Source: Salinilacustrithrix sp034522155 (lineage in GTDB: Bacteria > Actinomycetota > Acidimicrobiia > Acidimicrobiales > Salinilacustritrichaceae). From it: DNA of 64,000 nt. The number at the start of each line of letters is the position of its first letter. The first letter of the stretch is position 1. The stretch is from positions 62,001 through 126,000 of the forward strand of contig JAXHLP010000003.1 in the NCBI GenBank assembly GCA_034522155.1, given 5' to 3'. Under the pieces are notes generated by a model. That model was not told where the DNA came from, made no database searches, and worked only from the letters and a program-made list of their open reading frames with translations. Below are positions 19,732 to 28,578 of this stretch, piece by piece. A program made the translations under genes and the position numbers.

Positions 19732-22122
19732 TCAGCGCTTCTCGAGCGGCGCCCACGACAGCAGCAGCCGCTTCTCCCCCACGTCGGCGAACTGGATGGT
19801 CGCCTCGGTCTTGTCGCCGGCGCCCTCGATGTCGATGATCACGCCGTCGCCGAAGGTGGCATGGGAGACGTCATCGCCCACCTCGAGCCCGGCGGACTCG
19901 GCGCCGCTCGTCTGCTGGGGCCGGTCGCGGGTGGCGAGCACGTTCTCGACGATGCGGTCGCGGCCCGAGGGCTCGTCGCCGGGCTCGTCGGAGCGATCGC
20001 CCCGGCCGAAGGTGCGGCCGTTGGTGTCGTCGTCGTCGGCCCGTCGTCCCCGCCGGCTGCGTCGCCCGCTGGCGCCGTAGGTGCTGCCACCACGGCTCGC
20101 CCGGCGGCGCCCACTGAGCTCTTCGACGAGCGCCTCGGGGATCTCGTCGAGGAAGCGACTGGGCGGGTTGTACTGCGTCCCACCGAACAGGGTCCGGCTC
20201 CAGGCATGCGTGAGGTGGAGTCGGTCCATCGCCCGGGTGATGCCGACGTAGGCGAGGCGGCGCTCCTCCTCGAGCTCGTGGGGCTCGGTGAGGGTGCGCA
20301 TGTGGGGGAAGATGCCGTCCTCCAGGCCGACGAGGAACACGATCGGGTACTCGAGCCCCTTGGCCGAGTGCAACGTCATCAGCGTGACCTCGGACTGGTC
20401 GGAAGGCTTGCCGATGTCGAGGTCGTCGGTGTCGGCCACCAGGCTCACCGACTCGAGGAACGCGGCCACGTCGTCGTACTCGGCGGCATTGCCGACCAGC
20501 TCGGCGAGGTTCTCCATCCGGCCCTCGGCCTCGATGGTCCCGTCGTTGCGGAGCTCGTCGAGATAGCCGCTGGACTCGAGCAGGTGCTCGAGCAGCGGGC
20601 CGGGCCCGTCGTCGAGCCGGGTGGCGGCCTCGTCGATCAGGTCGAGGAACCGGGTGATGCCGCTGACGGCCCGGCCGGACACGCCGGCGTCCTCGGCGCA
20701 CCGGAGTCCGTCGAGGAACGTCATGCCCCGCCCGGTGATCCACTGGTCGATCCGGGCGATGCTGGTGTCGCCGACTCCGCGCTTGGGCTCGTTGACCACC
20801 CGCTTGACGCTGACCTCGTCGGACGGGTTGACGACAGCCTTCACGTAGGCGAGCGCGTCCTTGACCTCGCGCCGATCGAAGAACCGGGTGCCGCCGATGA
20901 CCCGGTACGGGATGCCGCCCCGCGCCAGGTACTCCTCGACGACCCGGGCCTGGGCGTTGGTCCGGTAGAAGACCGCCATGTCGCCCCAGCGGTACTCGGC
21001 CGAGTCGTGGAACCGCGAGATCTGGCGGCTGACCCACTGGGCCTCGTCGTGCTCGTCCTCGGCGTGGAAGCGGACGATCTTCTCGCCCGTGTCGCGGTCG
21101 GTCCACAGCTCCTTCTGCTTGCGCCCGAGGTTGTTGGCGATCACCGCGTTGGCGGCGTCGAGCACGGTGGCCGTCGACCGGTAGTTCTGCACCAGCGGGA
21201 TGACGGTGGCGTCGGGGAACGCCTTCTCGAAGTCGAGGATGTTGGAGATGTCGGCGCCCCGGAAGCCGTAGATCGACTGGGAGTCGTCGCCCACCACCAG
21301 GACGTTGCGGTGCTCGGAGGCGAGCTGGATGACGAGATCGTTCTGGACCCGGTTGGTGTCCTGGTACTCGTCGACGAGCACGTGCCGGAACCGCTGGCGG
21401 TAGTGGTCGAGCACGTCGGGGTGGCGGCGGAACAGCTCGGCGGTCTGCAGCAGCAGGTCGTCGAAGTCCATGGCCCCGGCCTTGAGCAGGCGGGCCTGGT
21501 ACTCGCGGTAGACGTCGGCCAGCTTCTGCTCGGTGAAGCCCCGGGCCCGGGCGGCGTAGTCGTCGACCATGACGTAGTCGTTCTTGGCCGCCGAGATCTG
21601 GGCGTGCACCGAGCGGGGTGGCAGCTTCTTGGTGTCGAGGTTCAGGTCACGCAGCACGTAGCCGGTGAGTCGACGGGCGTCGGCCTGGTCGTAGATGGTG
21701 AAGCTCGACGGGTAGCCCAGTGCCTGGCCGTCGCGCCGCAGGATCCGCACGCACGCCGAGTGGAACGTCGACACCCACATCTTGCGGGCCACCGGTCCGA
21801 CGAGCTCGGCCACCCGGCCCTTCATCTCGTCGGCGGCCTTGTTGGTGAAGGTGATGGCCAGGATCTCGAACGGGCTCACGCCCTGCTCCTGGATCAGCCA
21901 CGCGATGCGGCGGGTGAGCACCCGGGTCTTGCCCGACCCGGCACCGGCCAGCACCAGCAGCGGCCCGCCCTCGTGGGTGACCGCGTCCTCCTGGGCCGGG
22001 TTCAACCCGTCGAGCAGCGACGCACCGAACGGACCCACGTCGCCACCATCCGCGGGCGCCGCATCGGGGAACAGCTCGTCGTCCTCGGGCACCGGATGGA
22101 CACTACCGACGGGGTCCGACAT
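19732..22122 (-). CDS. pcrA: UvrD/Rep-family DNA helicase (PcrA type)
   Basis: A 796-residue superfamily 1A 3'-5' DNA helicase for repair and replication restart. After an acidic 35-residue tail come the Q motif LNPAQEDAVTH, Walker A LAGAGSGKT (about 58-66), motif Ia ITFTNKAADEM, Walker B VDEYQDTN, motif III GDDSQSIYGFRGA, motif IV NYRST, motif V TLHSAKGLEY and motif VI RRLAYVGITRA. The C-terminus has a basic linker and a Tudor-like domain (VGDDVSHATFGDGVIIDIEG), typical of PcrA. The ATG at 22122 was chosen because further upstream reading enters the divergent gene. Confidence 0.93.
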   Translation of the reverse strand: MSDPVGSVHPVPEDDELFPDAAPADGGDVGPFGASLLDGLNPAQEDAVTHEGGPLLVLAGAGSGKTRVLTRRIAWLIQEQGVSPFEILAITFTNKAADEMKGRVAELVGPVARKMWVSTFHSACVRILRRDGQALGYPSSFTIYDQADARRLTGYVLRDLNLDTKKLPPRSVHAQISAAKNDYVMVDDYAARARGFTEQKLADVYREYQARLLKAGAMDFDDLLLQTAELFRRHPDVLDHYRQRFRHVLVDEYQDTNRVQNDLVIQLASEHRNVLVVGDDSQSIYGFRGADISNILDFEKAFPDATVIPLVQNYRSTATVLDAANAVIANNLGRKQKELWTDRDTGEKIVRFHAEDEHDEAQWVSRQISRFHDSAEYRWGDMAVFYRTNAQARVVEEYLARGGIPYRVIGGTRFFDRREVKDALAYVKAVVNPSDEVSVKRVVNEPKRGVGDTSIARIDQWITGRGMTFLDGLRCAEDAGVSGRAVSGITRFLDLIDEAATRLDDGPGPLLEHLLESSGYLDELRNDGTIEAEGRMENLAELVGNAAEYDDVAAFLESVSLVADTDDLDIGKPSDQSEVTLMTLHSAKGLEYPIVFLVGLEDGIFPHMRTLTEPHELEEERRLAYVGITRAMDRLHLTHAWSRTLFGGTQYNPPSRFLDEIPEALVEELSGRRRASRGGSTYGASGRRSRRGRRADDDDTNGRTFGRGDRSDEPGDEPSGRDRIVENVLATRDRPQQTSGAESAGLEVGDDVSHATFGDGVIIDIEGAGDKTEATIQFADVGEKRLLLSWAPLEKR

Positions 22123-22195
22123 CGCCGTGCTGCCCGAACCGGCGGGGTCGCGGTGCTTCGGGCCGGGCGAGTTGGTGCGTGTCAGACTCGCCGGC

Positions 22196-23080
22196 GTGAA
22201 GATCCACAAGCTCGAGTCCACGGATGCCTTCATCGCCTTCGACCTCGACGACGCGCCGGCGGTCGGCGTCACCCGGCTGGCCCGCAAGGTGCTCCAGGAC
22301 GGGGCCAAGCTGCTCGCCCGGTCGACGACCTACTCGTTCGCCTCGTTCGGGATCCAGATGGGCGGCGGCTCGGCCGGCATCAACGCCGAGGGCGACGACG
22401 TCGACCCCGCGGTGGCCGACTTCGTGGACGAGACCAAGGAGCTGGTGTCGAGCGGCCGCTGGGCCACCGACCCGGGACTGGGACTCACCGAGTCCGACCT
22501 CGGCGAGCTGCGCCTCGCCGATCAGCGTCCGGCCGATCTGTGGACCGACGGACTGGCCACCACGCTCACCGCCACGGGCGCGGTCGCCGCCGCCGGGGCC
22601 GTCCTGGAATCGGGGCTGGGTGGCGCGACCTGGTCGGCCGTGGGTCAGGGGCCGCTCGTGGAAGCAGCCAAGGTCGCCATCACCGAAGCGGGCGCGGTGG
22701 CCGCGCCCGGCCTCTCCGGACCCGACGACCAGTGCGACGTGCTCTTCCTCGCCGGCAAGGCCGGCCTCCTCGACCACGACGCCGCCAGCGAGGTCCAGGC
22801 GAAGGTCGTCGTACCCCTCACACCGGTGCCGGTGACCGCCCGGGCCCACGCCATCCTCACCAAGGGCGGGGTCATCCACGTCCCCGACTTCCTCGCCACC
22901 GCGGCACCGCTCCTCCACGCCCACGACCCCGACGGCGGCGACCCCCTCGAGCGCGTGAAGAACAGGGCCGCCGACCTCGCCGGCGAGGGCCCCGGCATGT
23001 GGTTGGCCGCAGCCGAGCAGGCCGAGGAGTTCCTCCTCACCTGGCAGGGCGAGCTCCCCTTCGGCCGCCCCCTCGCCTGA
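22196..23080 (+). CDS. Divergent Glu/Leu dehydrogenase-like protein
   Basis: A 294-residue protein with the outline of amino acid dehydrogenases. An N-terminal part has VGVTRLARKVLQDGAKLLAR and FGIQMGGGSAGINAEG, where the family normally has a Gly-Gly-x-Lys catalytic loop. The C-terminal part (AKVVVPLTPVPVTARAHAI then KGGVIHVPDFLATAAPLL) parallels the NAD-domain segment of glutamate/leucine dehydrogenases ending in P-D-x-x-A-N-A-G-G. Catalytic Lys residues are not clearly kept and the Asn of the final motif is replaced, so activity is uncertain. A GTG start is used; it is divergent from pcrA. Confidence 0.55.
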   Translation: MKIHKLESTDAFIAFDLDDAPAVGVTRLARKVLQDGAKLLARSTTYSFASFGIQMGGGSAGINAEGDDVDPAVADFVDETKELVSSGRWATDPGLGLTESDLGELRLADQRPADLWTDGLATTLTATGAVAAAGAVLESGLGGATWSAVGQGPLVEAAKVAITEAGAVAAPGLSGPDDQCDVLFLAGKAGLLDHDAASEVQAKVVVPLTPVPVTARAHAILTKGGVIHVPDFLATAAPLLHAHDPDGGDPLERVKNRAADLAGEGPGMWLAAAEQAEEFLLTWQGELPFGRPLA

Positions 23081-23085
23081 CCCGC

Positions 23086-23697
23086 TCACGAGCAGACGGC
23101 GACGAAGATGCCCTCGACCAGACCGCGGTCGTCGGCGAACGCGCCCGGCGGGGCGAACACGCCGGCTGCCTCGACCCGGTCCTCGCTGATGCGGAGCAGC
23201 GGATCGTCGGCATCGGGGTCGCGCGGGTCGGTGACCGCGCCATCGACCTCGAAGCGCTGGGCGACCAGCGCCTGGTCGGGGTTCTCGGGATCACCCACCG
23301 TCACGGTCACGGTGTCGGTGATGGTCGCGGCGGCACCCTCGCTGGCGAACCGGCGGACATCGAGGCGCACCGGCGCCGCCTCGGTCGTGGTGCCACTGGC
23401 GGCGACAACGAGCAGCTCGGCCGGCACCTGCCCGTCGGGCTGGGCGTCGGGGGTGTGCTCGCAGTCGGTGATCTCGAGCGTCGCGTCGAGCGAGCTGCCG
23501 AGGGCGATCCGCGCCTGTCCTGCTCCCGGGTCCCGCGAGATCTCTCCGGCCAGCGGCTCGACGGGGGCCTGCGAGGTCGAGGTCGACCCGGCCGTCGTCG
23601 ACGGACTCGACGACGTCTCGGCGTCATCGTCGCCGGCGCAGCCAGCCGCCCCGGCCAGGCAGATGACGAGCGGGAGCCACCACATCCTCGTGCGCAC
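23086..23697 (-). CDS. Hypothetical lipoprotein
   Basis: A 203-residue predicted lipoprotein. The N-terminus VRTRMWWLPLVICLAGAAGC carries basic residues, a hydrophobic core and the lipobox LAGAAGC, so Cys20 would be lipidated and the protein anchored outside the membrane. An Asp/Ser/Thr-rich linker follows, then a domain of about 150 residues of unknown function with a Cys in ITDCEHTPD and a Cys at the second-last position. It converges on the dehydrogenase-like gene with a 5-base gap. GTG at 23697 is preferred because it supplies the basic n-region; ATG at 23685 is the alternative. Confidence 0.78.
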   Translation of the reverse strand: MRTRMWWLPLVICLAGAAGCAGDDDAETSSSPSTTAGSTSTSQAPVEPLAGEISRDPGAGQARIALGSSLDATLEITDCEHTPDAQPDGQVPAELLVVAASGTTTEAAPVRLDVRRFASEGAAATITDTVTVTVGDPENPDQALVAQRFEVDGAVTDPRDPDADDPLLRISEDRVEAAGVFAPPGAFADDRGLVEGIFVAVCS

Positions 23698-23771
23698 CGG
23701 GCGAACCGTACCGAGCCCACCCGGATCGATCGGACCATCCTGGACGGACGGTCCCCGGTACGGTGCGATCG

Positions 23772-24305
23772 ATGGCGCCGCGTTCGCTCACCCCCACCTC
23801 GTACCTGGTCCTCGGACTGGTGCGGACGCTGCAACCGTGCACGTCCTATGACATGAAGCAGCTGGTCAAGGTGTCGATCGGCAACTTCTGGCCGTTTCCG
23901 CACAGCCAGCTGTACGCCGAGCCCGCTCGCCTGGTGGACGACGGTCTGCTGGTGGAGGACCAGGAGGAGGCCGGTCGTCGTCGACGCCTCTACCGCCTCA
24001 CCGACGCCGGCGACGACGCGCTGCAGGAATGGCTGCGCGTGCCCGCCGGCGACATCGGCGAGCTGCGCGACGAGGGCCTGCTCAAGCTGTTCTTCTGCGA
24101 TGCCAGCGACCGCGAGGCCGTGGCCGCGCTGGCCCGTGCCCAGGTCGAGGTCCACGAGGACCGCATCGCCTGGCTCACCGGCATCCGCGACCAGTTCGGC
24201 GACGAAGCCGGTGCCGCGCAGATGGCCACGCTCGAGCTCGGACTGCGCTGGGACCGGACCGCTGCCGACTTCTGGACCGAGATCGCCGACGACCCGCCGG
24301 TGTGA
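23772..24305 (+). CDS. PadR-family transcriptional regulator
   Basis: A 177-residue PadR-type regulator. The N-terminal winged helix has TPTSYLVLGLVRTLQPCTSYDMKQ, then the recognition region FWPFPHSQLYAEPARLVDDGLL and the wing EDQEEAGRRRRLYRLTDAGDDAL, matching PadR domains. The C-terminal helical region (ALARAQVEVHEDRIAWL) is the PadR C-terminal dimerisation type. Likely targets are its own promoter and the neighbouring genes (a SnoaL-like protein and a cupin protein lie convergently next to it), but no operator was identified. Confidence 0.88.
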   Translation: MAPRSLTPTSYLVLGLVRTLQPCTSYDMKQLVKVSIGNFWPFPHSQLYAEPARLVDDGLLVEDQEEAGRRRRLYRLTDAGDDALQEWLRVPAGDIGELRDEGLLKLFFCDASDREAVAALARAQVEVHEDRIAWLTGIRDQFGDEAGAAQMATLELGLRWDRTAADFWTEIADDPPV

Positions 24306-24325
24306 GTCGGTGGTCCGAGCGCCGA

Positions 24326-24766
24326 TCAGGTGGTGACGGTGGCGCGGCGACGCCCGATGGCCATGCCGACCAGACCTCGCACCGCGGCCACGGTGAAGTT
24401 GACGAAGTCGAAGTAGTCGCGCCAGACGACGATCTTGCCGTCGCGGACCTCGAAGCGCCCGCACACCCAGAACGCGGTCTCGAAGTCGGCCCTGCGCAAC
24501 ACGTCGGTGCGCTCGGTGAGCACGACGTCGCCGTCGACGGCGAGGTTGTGCGTACGGGCCTCGAAGCCGTCCATGTAGCGGCGCAGCGACCTCATGGCCC
24601 GGTCGAACTTGACCCGGCCGCGGATCGCGGGCAGCCCCTTGTTCTCGTAGAGGATGTCGTCGGACACCAGCGCGCAGGCGGCGTCGATGTCGAGGCGTTC
24701 GAGCGCGGCCAGGAAGTCGCGTACGACCGTCTCGGGGGCGGGAGTGGGGGATCCGTTGGTGCTCAT
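24326..24766 (-). CDS. SnoaL/limonene-epoxide-hydrolase-like protein
   Basis: A 146-residue protein of the NTF2-like fold, closest in appearance to the limonene-1,2-epoxide hydrolase family (PETVVRDFLAALERLDIDAA, DDILYENKGLPAIRG, the DGDVVLTERTDVL strand with Arg-Thr-Asp, then VCGRFEVRDGKIVVWRDYFD). The family's catalytic Asp-Arg-Asp triad is compatible with the Asp in TERTDV, the Arg in VCGRFEV and the Asp in WRDYFD. Epoxide hydrolysis is therefore plausible but not proved. It starts 2 bases downstream of the cupin gene stop and is probably co-transcribed with it. Confidence 0.8.
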   Translation of the reverse strand: MSTNGSPTPAPETVVRDFLAALERLDIDAACALVSDDILYENKGLPAIRGRVKFDRAMRSLRRYMDGFEARTHNLAVDGDVVLTERTDVLRRADFETAFWVCGRFEVRDGKIVVWRDYFDFVNFTVAAVRGLVGMAIGRRRATVTT

Positions 24767-24768
24767 GA

Positions 24769-25179
24769 TCAGTGATCGTGCTCGTCGGCGTCGGAGTCGG
24801 CCTTGGTCTCGTGCACCGTACCGTCCGGATGTTCGGGCGGACTGTAGAGCGAGTAGAGCTTCAGCGGGTCGTCGCCGGCGTTCAACACGTTGTGCCACGT
24901 GCCGCCCGGGATGATCACCGCCCAGTCGTCGCCGACCTCGTGGGTCTCGTCGACCTCGTCCTGGCTCGGCCCCAGCGTCACCGTGGCCCGGCCGGACTCG
25001 ATGCGGATGAACTGATCGAGCCCGTCGTGCATCTCGAGTCCGACCTCACCGCCAGGCGGGATCGACATCACCGTCAGCTGCAGCTGGGACCCGGTGAACA
25101 GCACCTGGCGGAAATGGCCGTTGTCGAGCGTGGCGGCCTCGATGTCGTCGACGTAGCCGATCTTCGAATCGTTGCTCAT
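24769..25179 (-). CDS. Cupin-domain protein
   Basis: A 136-residue single-domain cupin. The conserved core is seen as PPGGEVGLEMHDGLDQFIRIESGRATVTLG (motif 1 with His and Glu-like metal ligands) and VGDDWAVIIPGGTWHNVLNAGDDPLKLYSLY (motif 2 with His). The C-terminal tail is rich in Asp and His (ADSDADEHDH) and could bind metal. The function is unassigned; small cupins of this type act as binding or stress proteins. It is the first gene of a two-gene unit with the SnoaL-like protein. The gap upstream (25180-25425) contains promoter sequence only. Confidence 0.82.
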   Translation of the reverse strand: MSNDSKIGYVDDIEAATLDNGHFRQVLFTGSQLQLTVMSIPPGGEVGLEMHDGLDQFIRIESGRATVTLGPSQDEVDETHEVGDDWAVIIPGGTWHNVLNAGDDPLKLYSLYSPPEHPDGTVHETKADSDADEHDH

Positions 25180-25425
25180 AAGCCTTGACGCTAGCGAGGT
25201 GAAGCCAGCCTCGTTCCCGACGCCGCTCGCGATGACCCACGACCGCGCGCGATCCGCCGTCGAGACCGCGCGACCCGTGCGGTTCTGGGCGGATCGTCGC
25301 TGAAGCCCGTGCACGGAAGTAACCGAACGACAACGGGACGTGCGCAGATGTGGTGACGGCGCCGCGGCCGGTTCGATCAGTCTCGATCGACCGGCGGCCC
25401 TGCCCTCACCCCGCCGACGGAATCC

Positions 25426-25662
25426 ATGGTCGCGATCACCGGTCCCCACCTCTCACGACGCGCCGAGGTCCTCGGCCTGGCCACGTGCGCGCTGGCCGCC
25501 GTGGTCGTCGTGCTGATGCCGGCCCTCTACCTCGTGGTGCTGTCGTGTGCGTGTGCCGCGATGGCCACGGTCGCACCACCAGGCCGGCGGACACTGGCCG
25601 CCCTGGCCGTCTGGCTCCCCGTCTCGGCCGCCGTCCTCCTCAGCACGACCCTCCCCGCCTGA
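25426..25662 (+). CDS. Small hypothetical membrane protein
   Basis: A 78-residue protein with two hydrophobic helices, residues about 17-41 (LGLATCALAAVVVVLMPALYLVVL) and 56-75 (TLAALAVWLPVSAAVLLST). No family is recognised. It lies on the strand opposite to guaA, after a 246-base gap, with no obvious Shine-Dalgarno, so its status as a real gene depends on the hydrophobic pattern alone. Confidence 0.4.
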   Translation: MVAITGPHLSRRAEVLGLATCALAAVVVVLMPALYLVVLSCACAAMATVAPPGRRTLAALAVWLPVSAAVLLSTTLPA

Positions 25663-25720
25663 CCGGGCGCACCAGCCTTCACGGGCGGAGGCCCACACAC
25701 CCGGGCTGGACCGGGCGGGG

Positions 25721-27292
25721 CTACTCCCACTCGATGGTGCCGGGGGGCTTGGAGGTGATGTCGTAGGCCACGCGGTTGATGCCGGGGACCTCGTTGATGA
25801 TACGGCTCGACATCCTCTCGAGCAGGTCGTAGGGCAGGCGGGCCCAGTCGGCGGTCATGGCGTCGTCGGAGGTGACCGCCCGGATGATGCACGGGTAGCC
25901 GTAGGTGCGCTCGTCGCCCATGACCCCGACGGCACGGATGTCGGGCAGCACCGCGAAGGCCTGCCAGATCTCGCGATCCATGCCGGCCTTGTGCAGCTCG
26001 GCCCGGACGATGGCGTCGGCGTCCTGCAGCAGTGCCACCTTCTCGGGCGTGACCTCGCCGATGATCCGCACGCCGAGCCCCGGCCCGGGGAAGGGCTGGC
26101 GCCACACGATCTCCTCGGGGAGACCGAGCTCCTCACCCACCCGGCGGACCTCGTCCTTGAACAGGTCGCGCAGCGGCTCGACCAGATCGAACTCCATGTC
26201 CTCGGGCAGGCCGCCCACGTTGTGGTGCGACTTGATGGTGGCCGCCTTGGCGCCGCCGCCCGACTCGATGACGTCGGGATACAGCGTGCCCTGCACCAGG
26301 AACTCGGCGTCGGTGATGCCGCCCTTGGCGTCCTCGAAGACCCGGATGAACAGCTCGCCGATCGTCTTGCGCTTCTCCTCGGGGTCGGTGACGCCGGCCA
26401 GACGTTCGAAGAAGCGGTCCTCGGCCCGGACGTGGATCAGCTCGATGCCGAAGTTGCGTTTGAACGTCTCGACCACCTGGTCGCCCTCGTCCTTGCGCAT
26501 GAGGCCGGTGTCGACGAACACGCAGGTGAGCTGGGGCCCGATGGCCTTGTGCACCAGCGCGGCCGCCACCGCGGAGTCGACCCCGCCGGACAGTCCACAG
26601 ATCGCCCGTCCGCTGCCGACCTGGGCCCGGATGGCAGCGACCTCGGTCTCGATCACCGACATGGTCGTCCACGTGGGCCGGCAGCCACAGCCGTCGTACA
26701 GGAACCGCTTGAGCAGCTCCTGGCCGTAGGGGGTGTGCACGACCTCGGGATGGAACTGCACGCCGTAGATGCCGGCGTCGGGCTTCTCGAACGCGGCGGC
26801 CGGCGTGTCGGGGGTTGCGGCGAGCACCGTGAAACCGTCGGGGGCGCGCGTGATCGTGTCGAAGTGGCTCATCCACACGATCTGGTCCTCAGGCGACTCG
26901 TCACCGAAGAGCACGCCGGTGGCGGTGCGGGCGAGATCGGCACGGCCGTACTCGCCCCGACCCGTCTTGGCCACCTCCCCGCCCAGGTCGCGGGCGATGA
27001 GCTGGCCGCCGTAGCAGATGCCGAGGATCGGCACGCCGGCGTCGTAGATGCCGGTGTCGACGTCGATGGCGCCCTCGGCGTGGACCGACGCCGGCCCACC
27101 GGAGAAGATCACGCCCCTGGGGTTGCGGCGCCGGATCTCCTCGGCGGTGATGTCGTGGGGGACGATCTCGGAGTGGACGTGGGCCTCGCGCACCCGGCGG
27201 GCGATGAGCTGCGCGTACTGCGCCCCGAAGTCGACCACGAGGACGGTGTCGAACTCCTCCGACATGTCCGCCGCGGTGAGCGAACGGGTCAT
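25721..27292 (-). CDS. guaA: GMP synthase (glutamine-hydrolysing)
   Basis: GuaA converts XMP to GMP with glutamine and ATP. The 523-residue protein contains the class I glutaminase domain (VVDFGAQYAQLIARRVRE, the nucleophile elbow VPILGICYGGQLIARDLGG, and FHPEVVHTPYG with catalytic His and Glu). The ATP-pyrophosphatase P-loop ICGLSGGVDSAVAAALV follows, and a C-terminal dimerisation domain with PFPGPGLGVRIIGEV and the final ITSKPPGTIEWE. The ATG overlaps the TGA of guaB3 by 4 bases. A second in-frame ATG 9 codons on (SEEFDTVLVV) is possible. Confidence 0.96.
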   Translation of the reverse strand: MTRSLTAADMSEEFDTVLVVDFGAQYAQLIARRVREAHVHSEIVPHDITAEEIRRRNPRGVIFSGGPASVHAEGAIDVDTGIYDAGVPILGICYGGQLIARDLGGEVAKTGRGEYGRADLARTATGVLFGDESPEDQIVWMSHFDTITRAPDGFTVLAATPDTPAAAFEKPDAGIYGVQFHPEVVHTPYGQELLKRFLYDGCGCRPTWTTMSVIETEVAAIRAQVGSGRAICGLSGGVDSAVAAALVHKAIGPQLTCVFVDTGLMRKDEGDQVVETFKRNFGIELIHVRAEDRFFERLAGVTDPEEKRKTIGELFIRVFEDAKGGITDAEFLVQGTLYPDVIESGGGAKAATIKSHHNVGGLPEDMEFDLVEPLRDLFKDEVRRVGEELGLPEEIVWRQPFPGPGLGVRIIGEVTPEKVALLQDADAIVRAELHKAGMDREIWQAFAVLPDIRAVGVMGDERTYGYPCIIRAVTSDDAMTADWARLPYDLLERMSSRIINEVPGINRVAYDITSKPPGTIEWE

Positions 27293-28413
27293 GAGATGTC
27301 CCGCGCCTCGGGCACGATCATCAGCTCGGCCTTCTGGAACTCCTTGAGCGACTCGTAGCCGCTGCTGGCCATGGACGAGCGCAACGAGCCCATGAGGTCG
27401 AGACGCCCGTCGGCGGAGTCGGACGGCCCCACGAGCACCTCGCGCTGGGTGCCGCGCTGGGGCACCGTGATGCGGGTGGAGTGGGGCACGTCGGCCCGCG
27501 CCGCCATCGGCGCCCAGTGGTAGCCGTGGCCCGGCGCGTCGGTGGCGCCGGCCAGCGGTGACCCGAGCATGACGGCGTCGGCACCGCAGGCCAGTGCCCG
27601 GGCCACGTCGCCGCCGGTGTCCATGCCGCCGTCGGCGATGAGGCGGACGTACACGCCGGTCTCGTCGAGGTGGCGCATCCGGGCGGCACGGGCGTCGGCG
27701 ATGGCAGTGGCCAGCGGGACACCCACACCGAACGTGTCGGAGGTGGTGGCGCCGGTCGAGGTTCCGACCCCGACGAGGATGGCGGCCGCGCCGGTGCGCA
27801 TCAGGTGCAGCGCCGCCTGGTAGCTGGTGCAGGACCCGACGATGACCGGCACGTCGATCTGGCGGATGAAGGTCTTGAGGTTGAGCGGCTCGGCCGCCTT
27901 GGTGACGTGCTCGGCGCTGATGACGGTGGACCGGATCACCAGGACATCGAGCTCGGACTCGAGCACCCTGGGCAGCAGACTCTCGATCCGGTGGGGTGTC
28001 ACCGCGCCGGCGGCCACCGCGCCGGTCTCGCGCATGGCCCGCACCCGCTGGACGATCAGGTCGGGGTCGACGGGCTGCTTGTACAGCTCCTGGATGCGCG
28101 CGGCCGCGACGTCGTCGTCGAGCGAGGCGATCTCGGCCAGGACCGGCGTCGGGTCCTCGTAGCGGGTCCAGAGTCCCTCGAGGTCGAGGACCGCCACGCC
28201 GCCCATCTCGTCGAACGCTCCGGCGTTGGCTGGGCTGACCACCGAGTCGCACGGGGCCGCCAGCACCGGCAGCTCGAAGCGGAAGCCCTGGAGCTCCCAG
28301 GACAGGTCGACGAGCTCGGCATCGCGCGTCCGGCGACTCGGGACGATGGTGAGTTCGTTCAGCCCATAGCCCCGGCGGGCGGTCTTCCCGAGTCCGATCT
28401 CGATCTCAGCCAC
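27289..28413 (-). CDS. guaB3: GuaB3-type IMP dehydrogenase-related protein
   Basis: A 374-residue member of the GuaB3 family, found beside guaA in many actinobacteria. It has the IMPDH/GMPR barrel without CBS domains: VAEIEIGLGKTARRGYGLN at the start, LPVLAAPCDSVVSPANAG, the phosphate/loop segments GSCTSYQAALHLMRTGAAA and VRLIADGGMDTGGDVARALA, and GADAVMLGSPLAGATDAPG. It may reduce or dehydrogenate guanine nucleotides; its activity is family-level uncertain. A GTG start is used, preceded by GGGGAAGGG. It is divergent from guaB and coupled to guaA. Confidence 0.88.
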   Translation of the reverse strand: MAEIEIGLGKTARRGYGLNELTIVPSRRTRDAELVDLSWELQGFRFELPVLAAPCDSVVSPANAGAFDEMGGVAVLDLEGLWTRYEDPTPVLAEIASLDDDVAAARIQELYKQPVDPDLIVQRVRAMRETGAVAAGAVTPHRIESLLPRVLESELDVLVIRSTVISAEHVTKAAEPLNLKTFIRQIDVPVIVGSCTSYQAALHLMRTGAAAILVGVGTSTGATTSDTFGVGVPLATAIADARAARMRHLDETGVYVRLIADGGMDTGGDVARALACGADAVMLGSPLAGATDAPGHGYHWAPMAARADVPHSTRITVPQRGTQREVLVGPSDSADGRLDLMGSLRSSMASSGYESLKEFQKAELMIVPEARDIS

Positions 28414-28566
28414 GTGTCGCCCTTCCCCGGAGGTCGTGCCGGGAGCCAACTGGGAAAGCAGCCAGTGTAGTGAGCACCGGTGGGGCCAGGCGCGATCACG
28501 GGCACGGCGAGGGCGGCCGGCTGCTGAGCGAGTCCAGGAGGTCGCCGGGAACCATGGTCGGGACAC

Positions 28567-28572
28567 TAGGAT
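28567..28572 (+). promoter_or_regulatory. Putative -10 box (TAGGAT) of guaB, leaderless type
   Basis: TAGGAT lies 6 bases before the guaB ATG, the same spacing as at the methyltransferase gene. With a start site 6-7 bases beyond the box, the transcript would begin at the AUG. Confidence 0.45.
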
Positions 28573-28578
28573 TCCCCC

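Noticed and set aside
19018..23856. A very long open frame of 1612 codons on the plus strand.
   Set aside because: It runs opposite to the acyl-CoA ligase and pcrA and over parts of other clear genes. It has Arg/Gly/Ala-rich composition typical of the antisense frame in G+C-rich DNA and no recognisable motif.
25250..25296. Inverted repeat CGATCCGCC/GGCGGATCG between the cupin gene and the small membrane protein gene.
   Set aside because: Nine-base arms 29 bases apart are expected by chance in G+C-rich DNA, and no other promoter element fits.
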